Shown here piece after piece: positions 16,929 to 24,942 of a DNA stretch of 64,000 nt. The notes under the pieces were generated by a model. That model made no database searches. It was given only the letters and a program-made list of their open reading frames with translations, and was not told the origin of the DNA. How positions within the stretch are numbered: position 1 is the stretch's first letter; the number at the start of each line of letters is the position of its first letter. The stretch comes from Chryseobacterium aureum (GTDB taxonomy: Bacteria > Bacteroidota > Bacteroidia > Flavobacteriales > Weeksellaceae): assembly GCF_003971235.1 (NCBI RefSeq), contig NZ_CP034661.1, positions 2,914,001 through 2,978,000 on the forward strand. Reading direction: 5' to 3'. The translations under genes and the position numbers were made by a program.

Positions 16929-17420
16929 TCACTTAAACATGTCATGAATAAAGACGGTAGGGATATTTAATGTAAAATTAATATTAAGCCCTTTCATCTC
17001 TTTCCCGTTCAGGCGGGTATCTCCTATAGGAAAAGCATAACCTCCGGTAAGATCTAACATTCCGAATAGCGTAACTCCGATTTTTGGGGCAATATATTTA
17101 GTGGTTCCTTCCACGCCGGCCAGGAAGTAGTAGGAGTGATAGAAATCTACATTTTTCTCAAAATTAAGGAGAACATCTGCCTGTAACTTCGGCATGATGG
17201 CAAACCTGGAGTCCGCAACGCCCATCAGGGCAGATCCTCCCAATCTGTAAATGACATCATCATTTTTAAGGAAAAGCAATTTACCTCCCAATTCTCCAAA
17301 ACTTTGATTCTGGTAGGCATATCCCACACTGATCATTTTATGCATGGTATATTGCGCTTTCACCAAGGTACTCAGCAAAAACACAGACAGGACGGCAACT
17401 GCAGTTCGGAAATTCATCAT
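16929..17420 (-). CDS. exported protein of unknown function, probably outer-membrane beta-barrel
   Basis: The 163-residue protein has a signal peptide ending at LVKAQ (residue 23). Alternating hydrophobic residues follow (for example MISVGYAYQNQSFGELGGKL), as in small outer-membrane barrels. No family motif is recognised. The gene is 86 bp downstream of metK, past a terminator-like hairpin. Confidence 0.75.
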   Translation of the reverse strand: MMNFRTAVAVLSVFLLSTLVKAQYTMHKMISVGYAYQNQSFGELGGKLLFLKNDDVIYRLGGSALMGVADSRFAIMPKLQADVLLNFEKNVDFYHSYYFLAGVEGTTKYIAPKIGVTLFGMLDLTGGYAFPIGDTRLNGKEMKGLNINFTLNIPTVFIHDMFK

Positions 17421-17449
17421 CTTTCTATAGTATTAAGGTGTAAAATTAA

Positions 17450-17486
17450 AAAAAACTGCCTTATCCGGAGGTAAAGCAGTTCATTT
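17450..17486 (-). terminator. terminator after metK
   Basis: On the minus strand the arms AACTGC and GCAGTT, with part of the interior also pairing, enclose about 16 bases and are followed by a run of T. It lies directly after the metK stop. Confidence 0.78.
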
Positions 17487-17506
17487 ATTATTCTTTAAAG
17501 TGAAAA

Positions 17507-18787
17507 TTAAATTCCAAAAGCGGCTTTAATCTCTTCTACTTTGTCTAGTTTTTCCCACGTAAAGAACTCAAGCCCTTTTAAAGTAAGCTCTTTTTTATGT
17601 CCTTTATTGAAAGTTTTATCAGCTACATAATGTTCTTTACCCATATGTCCGTAAGAAGCGGTTTCCTGATAAATAGGATTTCTTAATTTTAAGTTCTGCT
17701 CAATTGCATAAGGTCTTAAATCAAAAATGGTAGAAACTTTTTTCGCGATATCTCCGTCATGAAGATCTACTTTTGCAGTTCCATAAGTATTGATATATAA
17801 ACCACAAGGTTCAGCGACTCCAATGGCATAAGATACCTGTACCAAAACCTCGTCTGCAACTCCTGCTGCTACCAGGTTTTTAGCGATATGTCTCGTTGCA
17901 TAAGCAGCACTTCTGTCCACTTTGGAAGGATCCTTCCCGGAGAAAGCACCGCCCCCGTGAGCTCCTTTACCGCCGTAAGTATCTACAATGATTTTTCTCC
18001 CTGTAAGACCTGTATCTCCGTGAGGTCCTCCGATTACGAATTTCCCTGTTGGATTGATATGATATTTGATCTGATCGTTAAATAAAGCTTTAATTTCATC
18101 AGTCTGCTGTGCAACAACTCTTGGAACCAGAATATTTTTAATATCTTCACGGATCTTGTTCAGCATTTCTTCTTCACTTCCGAAATCATCATGCTGGGTA
18201 GAAACTACAATAGAATCTATTCTGATTGGTTTGTGATCGTCAGAGTATTCAATGGTTACCTGGCTTTTTGCATCCGGACGAAGGTAAGTGATTTCCTTAT
18301 TCTCTCTTCTGATCGCAGAAAGTTCTTTAAGGATTGTATGGGCAAGGTCTAATGCAAGAGGCATATAGTTCGCCGTCTCATTGGTAGCATAGCCAAACAT
18401 CATTCCCTGGTCTCCAGCTCCCTGAGCATTCGCTCTGGCTTCGAAAGACTCATCATTTACAGCTCTGTCAACACCCTGGTTAATATCAGGGGACTGCTCA
18501 TGGATTGCGGAAATTACTCCACAAGAATCTCCATTGAACATGTATTCACCTTTAGTATATCCAATTCCGTTGATAACTTCTCTGGCAATGGTTTGTACAT
18601 CAAGGTAGGCATCAGATTTTACTTCTCCTGCCAATACCACCTGTCCGGTCGTTACAAGCGTTTCACATGCTACTTTTGAATTCTTATCATATGCTAGAAA
18701 ATGGTCAATTAATGCATCGGAAATTTGGTCGGCAATTTTATCCGGATGTCCTTCTGAAACGGATTCAGATGTAAATAAATAAGACAT
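17507..18787 (-). CDS. metK: S-adenosylmethionine synthetase
   Basis: The 426-residue cytosolic enzyme makes S-adenosylmethionine from methionine and ATP. Motifs are [16 protein letters not shown] near the start (ATP site), [12 protein letters not shown] and the phosphate-binding loop [19 protein letters not shown]. Length is slightly above the E. coli enzyme (384). The leader of about 135 bases carries a Bacteroidota promoter and a SAM-II/SAM-V-like aptamer, so feedback by the product is likely. Confidence 0.98.
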   Translation of the reverse strand: MSYLFTSESVSEGHPDKIADQISDALIDHFLAYDKNSKVACETLVTTGQVVLAGEVKSDAYLDVQTIAREVINGIGYTKGEYMFNGDSCGVISAIHEQSPDINQGVDRAVNDESFEARANAQGAGDQGMMFGYATNETANYMPLALDLAHTILKELSAIRRENKEITYLRPDAKSQVTIEYSDDHKPIRIDSIVVSTQHDDFGSEEEMLNKIREDIKNILVPRVVAQQTDEIKALFNDQIKYHINPTGKFVIGGPHGDTGLTGRKIIVDTYGGKGAHGGGAFSGKDPSKVDRSAAYATRHIAKNLVAAGVADEVLVQVSYAIGVAEPCGLYINTYGTAKVDLHDGDIAKKVSTIFDLRPYAIEQNLKLRNPIYQETASYGHMGKEHYVADKTFNKGHKKELTLKGLEFFTWEKLDKVEEIKAAFGI

Positions 18788-18859
18788 ATAATTCTTTTTG
18801 TTTTTAAAGATTTAAAAAATAGTAATTGCGAAAAATATGAATGAAATTGCCCAGAAAAA

Positions 18860-18916
18860 GAATACTGTTTTAGCATTTTTTTATAGAGGTTGCAATCAGG
18901 TCAAATTTTTCCTCGT
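18860..18916 (-). promoter_or_regulatory. candidate SAM-II/SAM-V-type riboswitch in metK leader
   Basis: On the minus strand the leader reads GAGG, then ATTTGACCTGATTGCA, then CCTC, then AAATGCTAAAACAG. The GAGG (18914-18911) and CCTC (18889-18886) can form the short P1 stem. The loop matches the SAM-II core (ATTTnACCnnATTGCA), the A-rich linker and GCTAAAA follow as in SAM-II, and CTG in the loop can pair with the final CAG as the pseudoknot. It begins about 8 bases after the predicted start of transcription. The class is from memory of the SAM-II consensus; P1 is only 4 bp. Confidence 0.72.
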
Positions 18917-18928
18917 AATAAACGTTGA

Positions 18929-18960
18929 CAAATTTAAGTACTATTTTCGTAATACTCAAA
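18929..18960 (-). promoter_or_regulatory. metK promoter (TTTG-N20-TAAATTTG)
   Basis: On the minus strand, TTTG (18960-18957) is followed after exactly 20 bp by TAAATTTG (18936-18929). Both match the consensus of the main Bacteroidota sigma factor. Transcription should start near 18922. Confidence 0.8.
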
Positions 18961-19024
18961 AATTTTGTTTATTAATTATAATTTTATTTAAATTGATGAT
19001 TTCTATCACTTTAAAGCATTTTCA

Positions 19025-19975
19025 TTACTGAGGCTTAATGCTTACAAATTCTTTTGGACTTTCGTGGTAATTCAGCTTAAGTTCTAAAGAAGTCCTGATA
19101 GAATGTGACAATTCATCAATAATTTTTTGCTTGAATGTTGGTTTATAGTAAATAATACTGATTTCCCGATAGGGGAAAGGTTTTTTGAATCTGAAAACAT
19201 TTTTCTTCTGCTCTTCAGAAAGCTGGCTCAGTGCAAGCTCAGGCAGAATGCTGATTCCTCCTACTTTATCTACCATGTGTACCAACGTCTGGATATTGGA
19301 AGCTAAAAAATCTAAGTTTTTAGGCTTCAGCGTGTTTTCTTTCAGATGACAGATATTTTCAAACTGATTTCTCAGGCAGTTGCCTTCTTCCAGCAGCCAC
19401 ACCTTCTCTACATTCAGATCTTCCGGAATGATATAGGAATTCTTTTTATTGGCTTCTGTATTGGAGCTGTAAATCATCAGCTCTTCGTTGAATAAGAAAT
19501 CCTGATAAAACTCGTCAGCTGTGTCATAAGGGGTTGAGATAATTCCCGCATCCAGCTCCCCTGCCTTTAAAGCTTTGATAATATTATCCGTGGTCATTTC
19601 TTTTACATTCATCTGGATCTTCGGATTATCTTCAAGGAATTTGAAAATTTCCGTCGGCAGAATGAAAGAAGAAACTGTAGGAATGATTCCCAGATTGATG
19701 GTTCCTCCTAAAATATTATTCAAAAGATTGGCTTTGTTTTTCAGCTCGTTGACAGACTCTATGATGACTTTCGCCTGATCAATAATCTGAAGACCTACAT
19801 CCGTGGTACGAATCGGGTGGGTAGTTCTGTCGAACACCTTTACATCCAGTTCATCCTCAAATTTCTGTATCATGGCACTTAACGTAGGTTGGGTAATAAA
19901 ACACGCCTGAGCGGCCTTACCAAAATGTTTATACTTATCAACAGCGATAAGATACTCCAGTTGCTGAATGTTCAT
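19025..19975 (-). CDS. oxyR: LysR-type peroxide regulator, OxyR-like
   Basis: The 316-residue protein has a LysR-type helix-turn-helix at about residues 17-40 (FGKAAQACFITQPTLSAMIQ). The effector domain holds the paired cysteines of OxyR, C200 and C209 in EEGNCLRNQFENICH, almost the positions of C199 and C208 in E. coli, where a disulfide forms on contact with peroxide. The gene is divergent from the catalase gene, the classic OxyR target. The 133-bp gap between the ATGs contains a perfect T-N11-A palindrome. Confidence 0.92.
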   Translation of the reverse strand: MNIQQLEYLIAVDKYKHFGKAAQACFITQPTLSAMIQKFEDELDVKVFDRTTHPIRTTDVGLQIIDQAKVIIESVNELKNKANLLNNILGGTINLGIIPTVSSFILPTEIFKFLEDNPKIQMNVKEMTTDNIIKALKAGELDAGIISTPYDTADEFYQDFLFNEELMIYSSNTEANKKNSYIIPEDLNVEKVWLLEEGNCLRNQFENICHLKENTLKPKNLDFLASNIQTLVHMVDKVGGISILPELALSQLSEEQKKNVFRFKKPFPYREISIIYYKPTFKQKIIDELSHSIRTSLELKLNYHESPKEFVSIKPQ

Positions 19976-20011
19976 TTGATTAATATTATCTATTACAAAG
20001 ATATAACGTTT

Positions 20012-20024
20012 TTGCTATTAGCAA
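20012..20024. promoter_or_regulatory. candidate OxyR operator in the oxyR-catalase gap
   Basis: TTGCTATTAGCAA is a perfect 13-bp palindrome with the T-N11-A pattern bound by LysR-type regulators. It sits 14 bp upstream of a TAAATTTG -7 box for catalase (20038-20045). Confidence 0.5.
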
Positions 20025-20108
20025 TTAAAAATTCAAGTAAATTTGATATTCACTACCTTTACACTTGGATTTAGAAAAAAGAAAAACATTTACAAATCAT
20101 TAATAGAT

Positions 20109-21596
20109 ATGGATTCTAAAAAATTAACGTTAAGTAACGGATCACCTTATTATGAACATCAGGATTCACAGACGGTAGGACCAAGAGGACCGGTATTGCT
20201 GCAGGACTTTATTCTTCAGGAAAATCTTGCGCATTTCGTTAGGGAGAGAATCCCTGAAAGAATCGTGCATGCCAAAGGGAGCGGAGCGTACGGAACTTTT
20301 ACCGTAACCCATGACATCAGCCAGTACACGAAAGCAAAACTGTTTTCAAAAGTAGGAAACTCATGCAGAATGTTTGCAAGATTTTCTACTGTGGGAGGAG
20401 AAAAAGGAAGTGCAGATACTGCCAGGGATCCGAGAGGTTTTGCCTTAAAGTTCTATACCGAAGACGGGAACTGGGATCTTGTAGGAAATAATACTCCGGT
20501 ATTCTTTATTAAGGATGCTAAAAAATTCCCGGATTTTATTCATACCCAGAAAAGAGTTCCGAAAACCAATTTAAAAAGTGCTACTATGATGTGGGATTTC
20601 TGGAGCTTAAATCCTGAATCCCTTCACCAGGTTCTTATACTGATGTCAGACAGAGGAACTCCATATGGTTACAGGCATATGCATGGTTTCGGATCTCACA
20701 CGTTCTCCATGATCAATGATAAAAATGAAAGAGTGTGGGTGAAGTTTCACTTCAAAACCAAACAGGGGGTGAAAAACTTTACAGATGAAGAAGCGGTAAA
20801 AATGGCGGGAGAAAACCCGGATTTTGCCCAGGAAGATCTTTGTAATGCTATAGAAAATGGAGATTTCCCGAAGTGGACCTTATATATACAGGTGATGACT
20901 GAAGAGCAGGCTAAAGATTTCAGATGGAATCCTTTTGACGTCACTAAAGTATGGTTTCATGATGACTTTCCTTTGATTGAGGTGGGAGAAATGGAACTGA
21001 ACGAAGTTCCTGTGAACTACTTTGCCCATGTGGAACAGTCTACCTTCTCGCCAAGCAGCCTGGTTAACGGAATCAGCTTCTCACCAGACAAAATGCTTCA
21101 GGGAAGACTCTTCTCTTATCCTGATGCACACCGCTATAGAGTGGGGGTTAACGCTCATCAGCTGGAAGTGAACAGATGCCCTTTTGCAGTCAATAACTAT
21201 CAGAGAGATGGCTTTATGGCAGACTCAAGCCACTATCAGGATAAACCGAATTATCATCCAAACAGTTTTGATGATATCACGGCAGATGCTGAGTACAAAA
21301 GTTTTGAATATGAATTAGACAGTGCTCACGTGGCAAGCTATAACAGAAATGATAACGACAGCGATCATTATACCCAGCCAGGACTTTTGTATTCTAAAGC
21401 AATGAATGCAGAAGACAGAGACCATCTTGTAAAAAATATCGTGGGAAGCATGAAAGGGATTGACGGACCTAAAAAAGACGAAATCATTAACCGACAGCTG
21501 TGCCACTTCTTCAGAGCCAATATTGAGCTTGGCATGAAAGTAGCTTCTCAGCTAAATGTGAATATTGATGCAAATATGATGAATCATTCCAAATAA
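20109..21596 (+). CDS. katA: haem catalase (small-subunit, KatA-type)
   Basis: The 495-residue enzyme splits hydrogen peroxide into water and oxygen. Motifs are [17 protein letters not shown] (catalytic His), [31 protein letters not shown] (catalytic Asn) and [11 protein letters not shown] with the haem-ligand Tyr. Length is that of small-subunit catalases. The ATG at 20109 fits the family start; the frame stays open to a TTG at 20043, but that piece overlaps the promoter. OxyR control is likely from the divergent layout. Confidence 0.97.
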   Translation: MDSKKLTLSNGSPYYEHQDSQTVGPRGPVLLQDFILQENLAHFVRERIPERIVHAKGSGAYGTFTVTHDISQYTKAKLFSKVGNSCRMFARFSTVGGEKGSADTARDPRGFALKFYTEDGNWDLVGNNTPVFFIKDAKKFPDFIHTQKRVPKTNLKSATMMWDFWSLNPESLHQVLILMSDRGTPYGYRHMHGFGSHTFSMINDKNERVWVKFHFKTKQGVKNFTDEEAVKMAGENPDFAQEDLCNAIENGDFPKWTLYIQVMTEEQAKDFRWNPFDVTKVWFHDDFPLIEVGEMELNEVPVNYFAHVEQSTFSPSSLVNGISFSPDKMLQGRLFSYPDAHRYRVGVNAHQLEVNRCPFAVNNYQRDGFMADSSHYQDKPNYHPNSFDDITADAEYKSFEYELDSAHVASYNRNDNDSDHYTQPGLLYSKAMNAEDRDHLVKNIVGSMKGIDGPKKDEIINRQLCHFFRANIELGMKVASQLNVNIDANMMNHSK

Positions 21597-21613
21597 TCAT
21601 TTTGAATGATAAA

Positions 21614-21656
21614 TAAAAAAAAAGGAAAAAAAAATAATATTTTTTCCTTTTTTTTG
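21614..21656 (+). terminator. terminator after catalase
   Basis: Arms AAAAGGAAAAAA and TTTTTTCCTTTT around a short AT loop, ending in a long T run. It lies 18 bp past the stop. The stem is AT-rich, so its strength is uncertain. Confidence 0.65.
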
Positions 21657-21701
21657 TAAAAAATTCATAATTTGCAAAGGATGATATTTTAAAGTGGAAA
21701 A

Positions 21702-22469
21702 ATGAGTTACGAGAACATATTATTAAAAAAAGAAGATAAATTATCTATCATTACCATAAATAGACCTGAAAGTTTAAATGCTTTAAATGCTAAAACCATT
21801 CAGGAGATCAGTACCGCACTTGATGAGCTTAATGCCGACCAATCCTGCAGGGTAATTATCCTTACCGGAAGTGGAGAAAAATCTTTTGTAGCGGGAGCTG
21901 ACATTAAAGAATTCAGTGATTTCGGACAGGAAAAAGCTGAAGAACTTGCGAGAAACGGACACAATATATTGTTCAACAAAATAGAAAACATGTCTAAACC
22001 TGTCATTGCAGCCGTAAATGGTTTCGCACTGGGAGGAGGTTTAGAGCTTGCCATGGCATGCCACATCAGATACGCATCGGAAAACGCCAGATTGGGACTT
22101 CCTGAAGTAACCCTTGGATTAATCCCTGGATACGGTGGAACTCAAAGGCTTCCAAAGCTTGTAGGAAAAGGTATTGCCAACGAAATGATCTTCTCTGCCA
22201 AAATGATCCCTGCTCAAAAAGCAAAAGAGATCGGCCTGGTAAATGAAGTATATCCTATAGAAGAATTATTAACCAAAACGAAAGAATTAGCAAATACGAT
22301 TGCCCACAACTCACCAATGGCAATATCGAAGGCTATTAATGCCGTGAATTTATCTGACACGGAGAAAGGTTTTGAAACTGAAATACAATATTTCGGTGAA
22401 CTTTTTGACATGGAGGATAAGAAAGAAGGAGTTACTGCGTTTCTAGAGAAGAGAAAGGCCAACTTCTAA
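21702..22469 (+). CDS. enoyl-CoA hydratase/isomerase family protein (crotonase)
   Basis: The 255-residue protein has the crotonase oxyanion motifs SFVAGADIKEF and NGFALGGGLELAMACH, and the catalytic region LPEVTLGLIPGYGGTQRLP with a Glu in each half. It probably hydrates 2-enoyl-CoA in fatty-acid or amino-acid breakdown. No other beta-oxidation gene lies nearby, so the substrate is open. It is the first gene of a plus-strand series that continues with a deaminase and XerD. Confidence 0.93.
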   Translation: MSYENILLKKEDKLSIITINRPESLNALNAKTIQEISTALDELNADQSCRVIILTGSGEKSFVAGADIKEFSDFGQEKAEELARNGHNILFNKIENMSKPVIAAVNGFALGGGLELAMACHIRYASENARLGLPEVTLGLIPGYGGTQRLPKLVGKGIANEMIFSAKMIPAQKAKEIGLVNEVYPIEELLTKTKELANTIAHNSPMAISKAINAVNLSDTEKGFETEIQYFGELFDMEDKKEGVTAFLEKRKANF

Positions 22470-22523
22470 ATCTTTCTACAAGATTTTAATCCAAATTATT
22501 TCGAAAAAAAACAATGCTGCGGT

Positions 22524-22946
22524 ATGAATAAGTTTGATAAAGCTTATCTAAAAATGGCCCAAGAATGGGCAAAACTCTCCTACTGTAAGAGAAAACAGGT
22601 GGGAGCTCTTATCGTAAAAGATAGGATGATTATTTCAGATGGTTACAACGGGACTCCTTCGGGATTCGAAAACTGCTGTGAAGATGAAGAGGGGAAAACA
22701 CACTGGTACGTATTGCATGCGGAAGCCAACGCTATATTAAAGCTGGCTGCTTCCACTCAATCTGCAAAAGGAGCAACGTTATATCTTACGCTGTCTCCCT
22801 GTAAAGAATGCAGTAAGCTGATTTTACAGGCAGGAATTGCGAGACTGGTGTACATTAATGAGTATTCAGATGACGATGGAATATCGTTCCTGAGAAACCA
22901 TAACATTGAAATAGAACAAATATCGGACTGTGAACTAAAAAAATAA
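22524..22946 (+). CDS. dCMP deaminase family protein (zinc cytidine-type deaminase)
   Basis: The 140-residue protein has the zinc-deaminase signature HAEANAILKLA and PCKECSKLI (His, catalytic Glu, two Cys), with SGFENCCEDEEGK before it as in dCMP deaminases and ComEB. The reaction would be dCMP to dUMP, feeding thymidylate synthesis. The stop lies 6 bp before the xerD start, so the two are probably one operon. Confidence 0.92.
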   Translation: MNKFDKAYLKMAQEWAKLSYCKRKQVGALIVKDRMIISDGYNGTPSGFENCCEDEEGKTHWYVLHAEANAILKLAASTQSAKGATLYLTLSPCKECSKLILQAGIARLVYINEYSDDDGISFLRNHNIEIEQISDCELKK

Positions 22947-22952
22947 GCACAA

Positions 22953-23867
22953 ATGACTTGGGATGAAAAGATCAAAGATTTTGAAATATTTCTTCGTTTC
23001 GAAAGAAATTTTTCAGAAAACACGCTCGACGCTTACGTTCGGGACATTAAAAAATTAAAAGATTACGCAGAAGAAGATCTGGAAAACGTCGGTCCAGATT
23101 CTATTGGTTACGAAAACCTGCAGGAATACATTTTCAATCTTTCCAAACAGAAATTCAGTGAGAGATCACAGGCAAGGTGGATATCTTCCATCAAAGCCTT
23201 TTTCAAATTTCTGCTGGAGGATGAATATCGTGAAGACAATCCTGCGGCGTTACTTGAAGGCCCTAAACTGGGATTATACCTACCAGATACCCTAAGCCTG
23301 CCTGATATCAACAAAATTATTGCTGCTATTGAGGTCAATACCGATCTCGGAAAAAGAAACCACTGCATCATAGAGGTACTGTATGGATGCGGGCTCCGCG
23401 TTTCTGAACTGATTGATCTGAAGATCTCCAATATCAACTTCAAAGAGCAATATATCAAGGTACACGGAAAAGGAAATAAAACCCGTTTTGTTCCTTTAGC
23501 TGATTATACTGCAGATTTGCTGGAAAGTTATATCAAAGAGGTGCGTTCTAAAGGGAAAATTAATAAGAAATATGAAGACACCCTGTTTTTAAACAGCCGC
23601 GGGACCTCCATGTCCAGGGTAATTGTATTTCTTATCATTAAAGAACTTACAGATAAAGCAGGGGTGAACAAAAAAATATCTCCACACACATTCAGACATT
23701 CTTTTGCTACGCATTTGTTACAGAATGGGGCAGATTTACGTTATATCCAGGAAATGCTGGGACATTCCAGCATTACCACAACGGAGATCTATACGCATCT
23801 GAAAACGGAAGAACTGAGGGATGTTATTTTGAGCTATCACCCGAGAAATATTAATATTGCTCAATGA
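22953..23867 (+). CDS. xerD: tyrosine recombinase XerD
   Basis: The 304-residue recombinase has an N-terminal SAM-like domain (about 1-100) and a catalytic domain with all active residues: R149, K173, H245, R248, H271 and nucleophile Y280. XerC/XerD resolve chromosome dimers at dif. The length, lack of extra domains and core-gene context favour the chromosomal Xer role over a phage integrase. The stop overlaps the Nudix gene start (ATGA). Confidence 0.93.
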   Translation: MTWDEKIKDFEIFLRFERNFSENTLDAYVRDIKKLKDYAEEDLENVGPDSIGYENLQEYIFNLSKQKFSERSQARWISSIKAFFKFLLEDEYREDNPAALLEGPKLGLYLPDTLSLPDINKIIAAIEVNTDLGKRNHCIIEVLYGCGLRVSELIDLKISNINFKEQYIKVHGKGNKTRFVPLADYTADLLESYIKEVRSKGKINKKYEDTLFLNSRGTSMSRVIVFLIIKELTDKAGVNKKISPHTFRHSFATHLLQNGADLRYIQEMLGHSSITTTEIYTHLKTEELRDVILSYHPRNINIAQ

Positions 23868-24376
23868 AACTATTGAAATATTGCCCAAGTTGCGGCAAAG
23901 AGTCCTTACATTGGGACGGCGAAAAAAAATGGAGCTGTCCGGAATGTGGTTTTACCCTGTATAACAACGTGGCAGGCGCTGTAGCGGTTGTCATCAGATG
24001 TGGTGATGAAATTTATCTTACCAGAAGAAACAGAGACCCTAAAAAAGGTAAACTGGATCTCGCCGGAGGATTTGTTGATCCCAAAGAAAGTGCAGAAGAA
24101 ACCTGTAAAAGAGAACTTTTTGAAGAGCTTCAGCTTGATATCAATATTTCTAACCTGAAATATCTTACGAGCCTTCCGAACATTTATCAGTACAAAGAAA
24201 TTGATTACAATACAATTGATCTCTTTTATGAGTATAATGTTTCGGAAAAGTTTCAGGTAAATCTTGAGATCTCAGAGATTTCAGAGGCAGTCTGGATTCC
24301 TTTGCAGGAGTTAAATCCTGACGATATCGCTTTTGATTCGCAGAAGAGATTTTTCGGGAGTTATGTAAAGAAATAA
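23864..24376 (+). CDS. Nudix hydrolase with N-terminal zinc ribbon
   Basis: The 170-residue protein starts with a four-cysteine zinc ribbon (C7, C10, C25, C28). A Nudix domain follows with the box G69, E75, R83-E84, E87-E88 (GGFVDPKESAEETCKREL and on). Such proteins cut nucleoside diphosphate-linked compounds; the ribbon plus Nudix order resembles NADH pyrophosphatase, but the length is shorter. The substrate cannot be named. It overlaps xerD by 4 bp. Confidence 0.92.
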   Translation: MKLLKYCPSCGKESLHWDGEKKWSCPECGFTLYNNVAGAVAVVIRCGDEIYLTRRNRDPKKGKLDLAGGFVDPKESAEETCKRELFEELQLDINISNLKYLTSLPNIYQYKEIDYNTIDLFYEYNVSEKFQVNLEISEISEAVWIPLQELNPDDIAFDSQKRFFGSYVKK

Positions 24377-24392
24377 TTTTTGTAATATATTC

Positions 24393-24468
24393 TCCCGCAG
24401 ATTTTATCAATCAGGCAGATCAGTTTTTTTAACCCTCTGCTTAGCTGATAAAATCTGCGGGATTTTTT
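24393..24468 (+). terminator. long inverted repeat and terminator after the Nudix gene
   Basis: Arms of 17 bp, TCCCGCAGATTTTATCA (24393-24409) and its exact inverse (24446-24462), flank 36 bp and are followed by a run of T. It would end transcription from the plus strand. The CGCAGATT core resembles the dispersed repeats at 9823 and 15130, so a mobile repeat may have been adopted as terminator. Confidence 0.75.
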
Positions 24469-24479
24469 TATGCTGAAAA

Positions 24480-24938
24480 CTAATACGTTTTAGTTTTCAG
24501 CATTTCTTCAAAATACTGAATCAGCAATGCTCTTTCCGCTTCTGAAAGATTGGCTTCTTTGTGATATACAATATAACCCGGCATGGGCATTGTCTTACTT
24601 TGGATGGTCTGAACAGCTTTCGTAAGCATATTCTCTTTCAAATCCTTATTATAAGTTTCCCAGATAGAAAAATTAAGGTGTTCCCTGCCTTCGTTCACAT
24701 GGCTCTTTACAGACCAGGAAATGGGTGCAATAAAAGCATATTTTGGATAGACTGTTTCATTGGAATGGCAGTCATAGCATGCATTTTTAAGCAGTGCAGC
24801 TATCTTTTCGGGAGTTTTCTTGGCGCTGACAAAATTCCTGGCAGCCTCTACAGGCTGATTGGTTCTGTCAATAGGAAAGAACTGAATCAGGGCAAACCCC
24901 ACCAATATCCAGAATATAATTTTCTTAGTGGTCTTCAT
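24480..24938 (-). CDS. haem-binding domain protein (monohaem, membrane-anchored)
   Basis: The 152-residue protein has an N-terminal membrane segment or signal anchor (about residues 5-22). ACYDCHSNETVYPKYAFIAP holds a CxxCH haem c motif, followed by SWSVKSHVNEGREHLNFSIW, the pattern of the short haem-binding domain (PF14376-like) common in Bacteroidota. It should face the periplasm; the redox partner is unknown. The gene starts 5 bp from the end of the Ig-like lipoprotein gene, same strand, so the two are probably one transcript. Confidence 0.87.
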   Translation of the reverse strand: MKTTKKIIFWILVGFALIQFFPIDRTNQPVEAARNFVSAKKTPEKIAALLKNACYDCHSNETVYPKYAFIAPISWSVKSHVNEGREHLNFSIWETYNKDLKENMLTKAVQTIQSKTMPMPGYIVYHKEANLSEAERALLIQYFEEMLKTKTY

Positions 24939-24942
24939 AACC

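Noticed and set aside
18785..18876. An ATG inside the SAM-II-like element (18876) as start of an upstream frame overlapping metK
   Set aside because: It is out of frame with metK, and the ATGCTAAA word is part of the conserved aptamer tail.
22953..23867. Phage integrase marking an integrated element
   Set aside because: The recombinase is XerD-like, sits in an operon with housekeeping genes, and no attachment-site repeats or phage genes are near.
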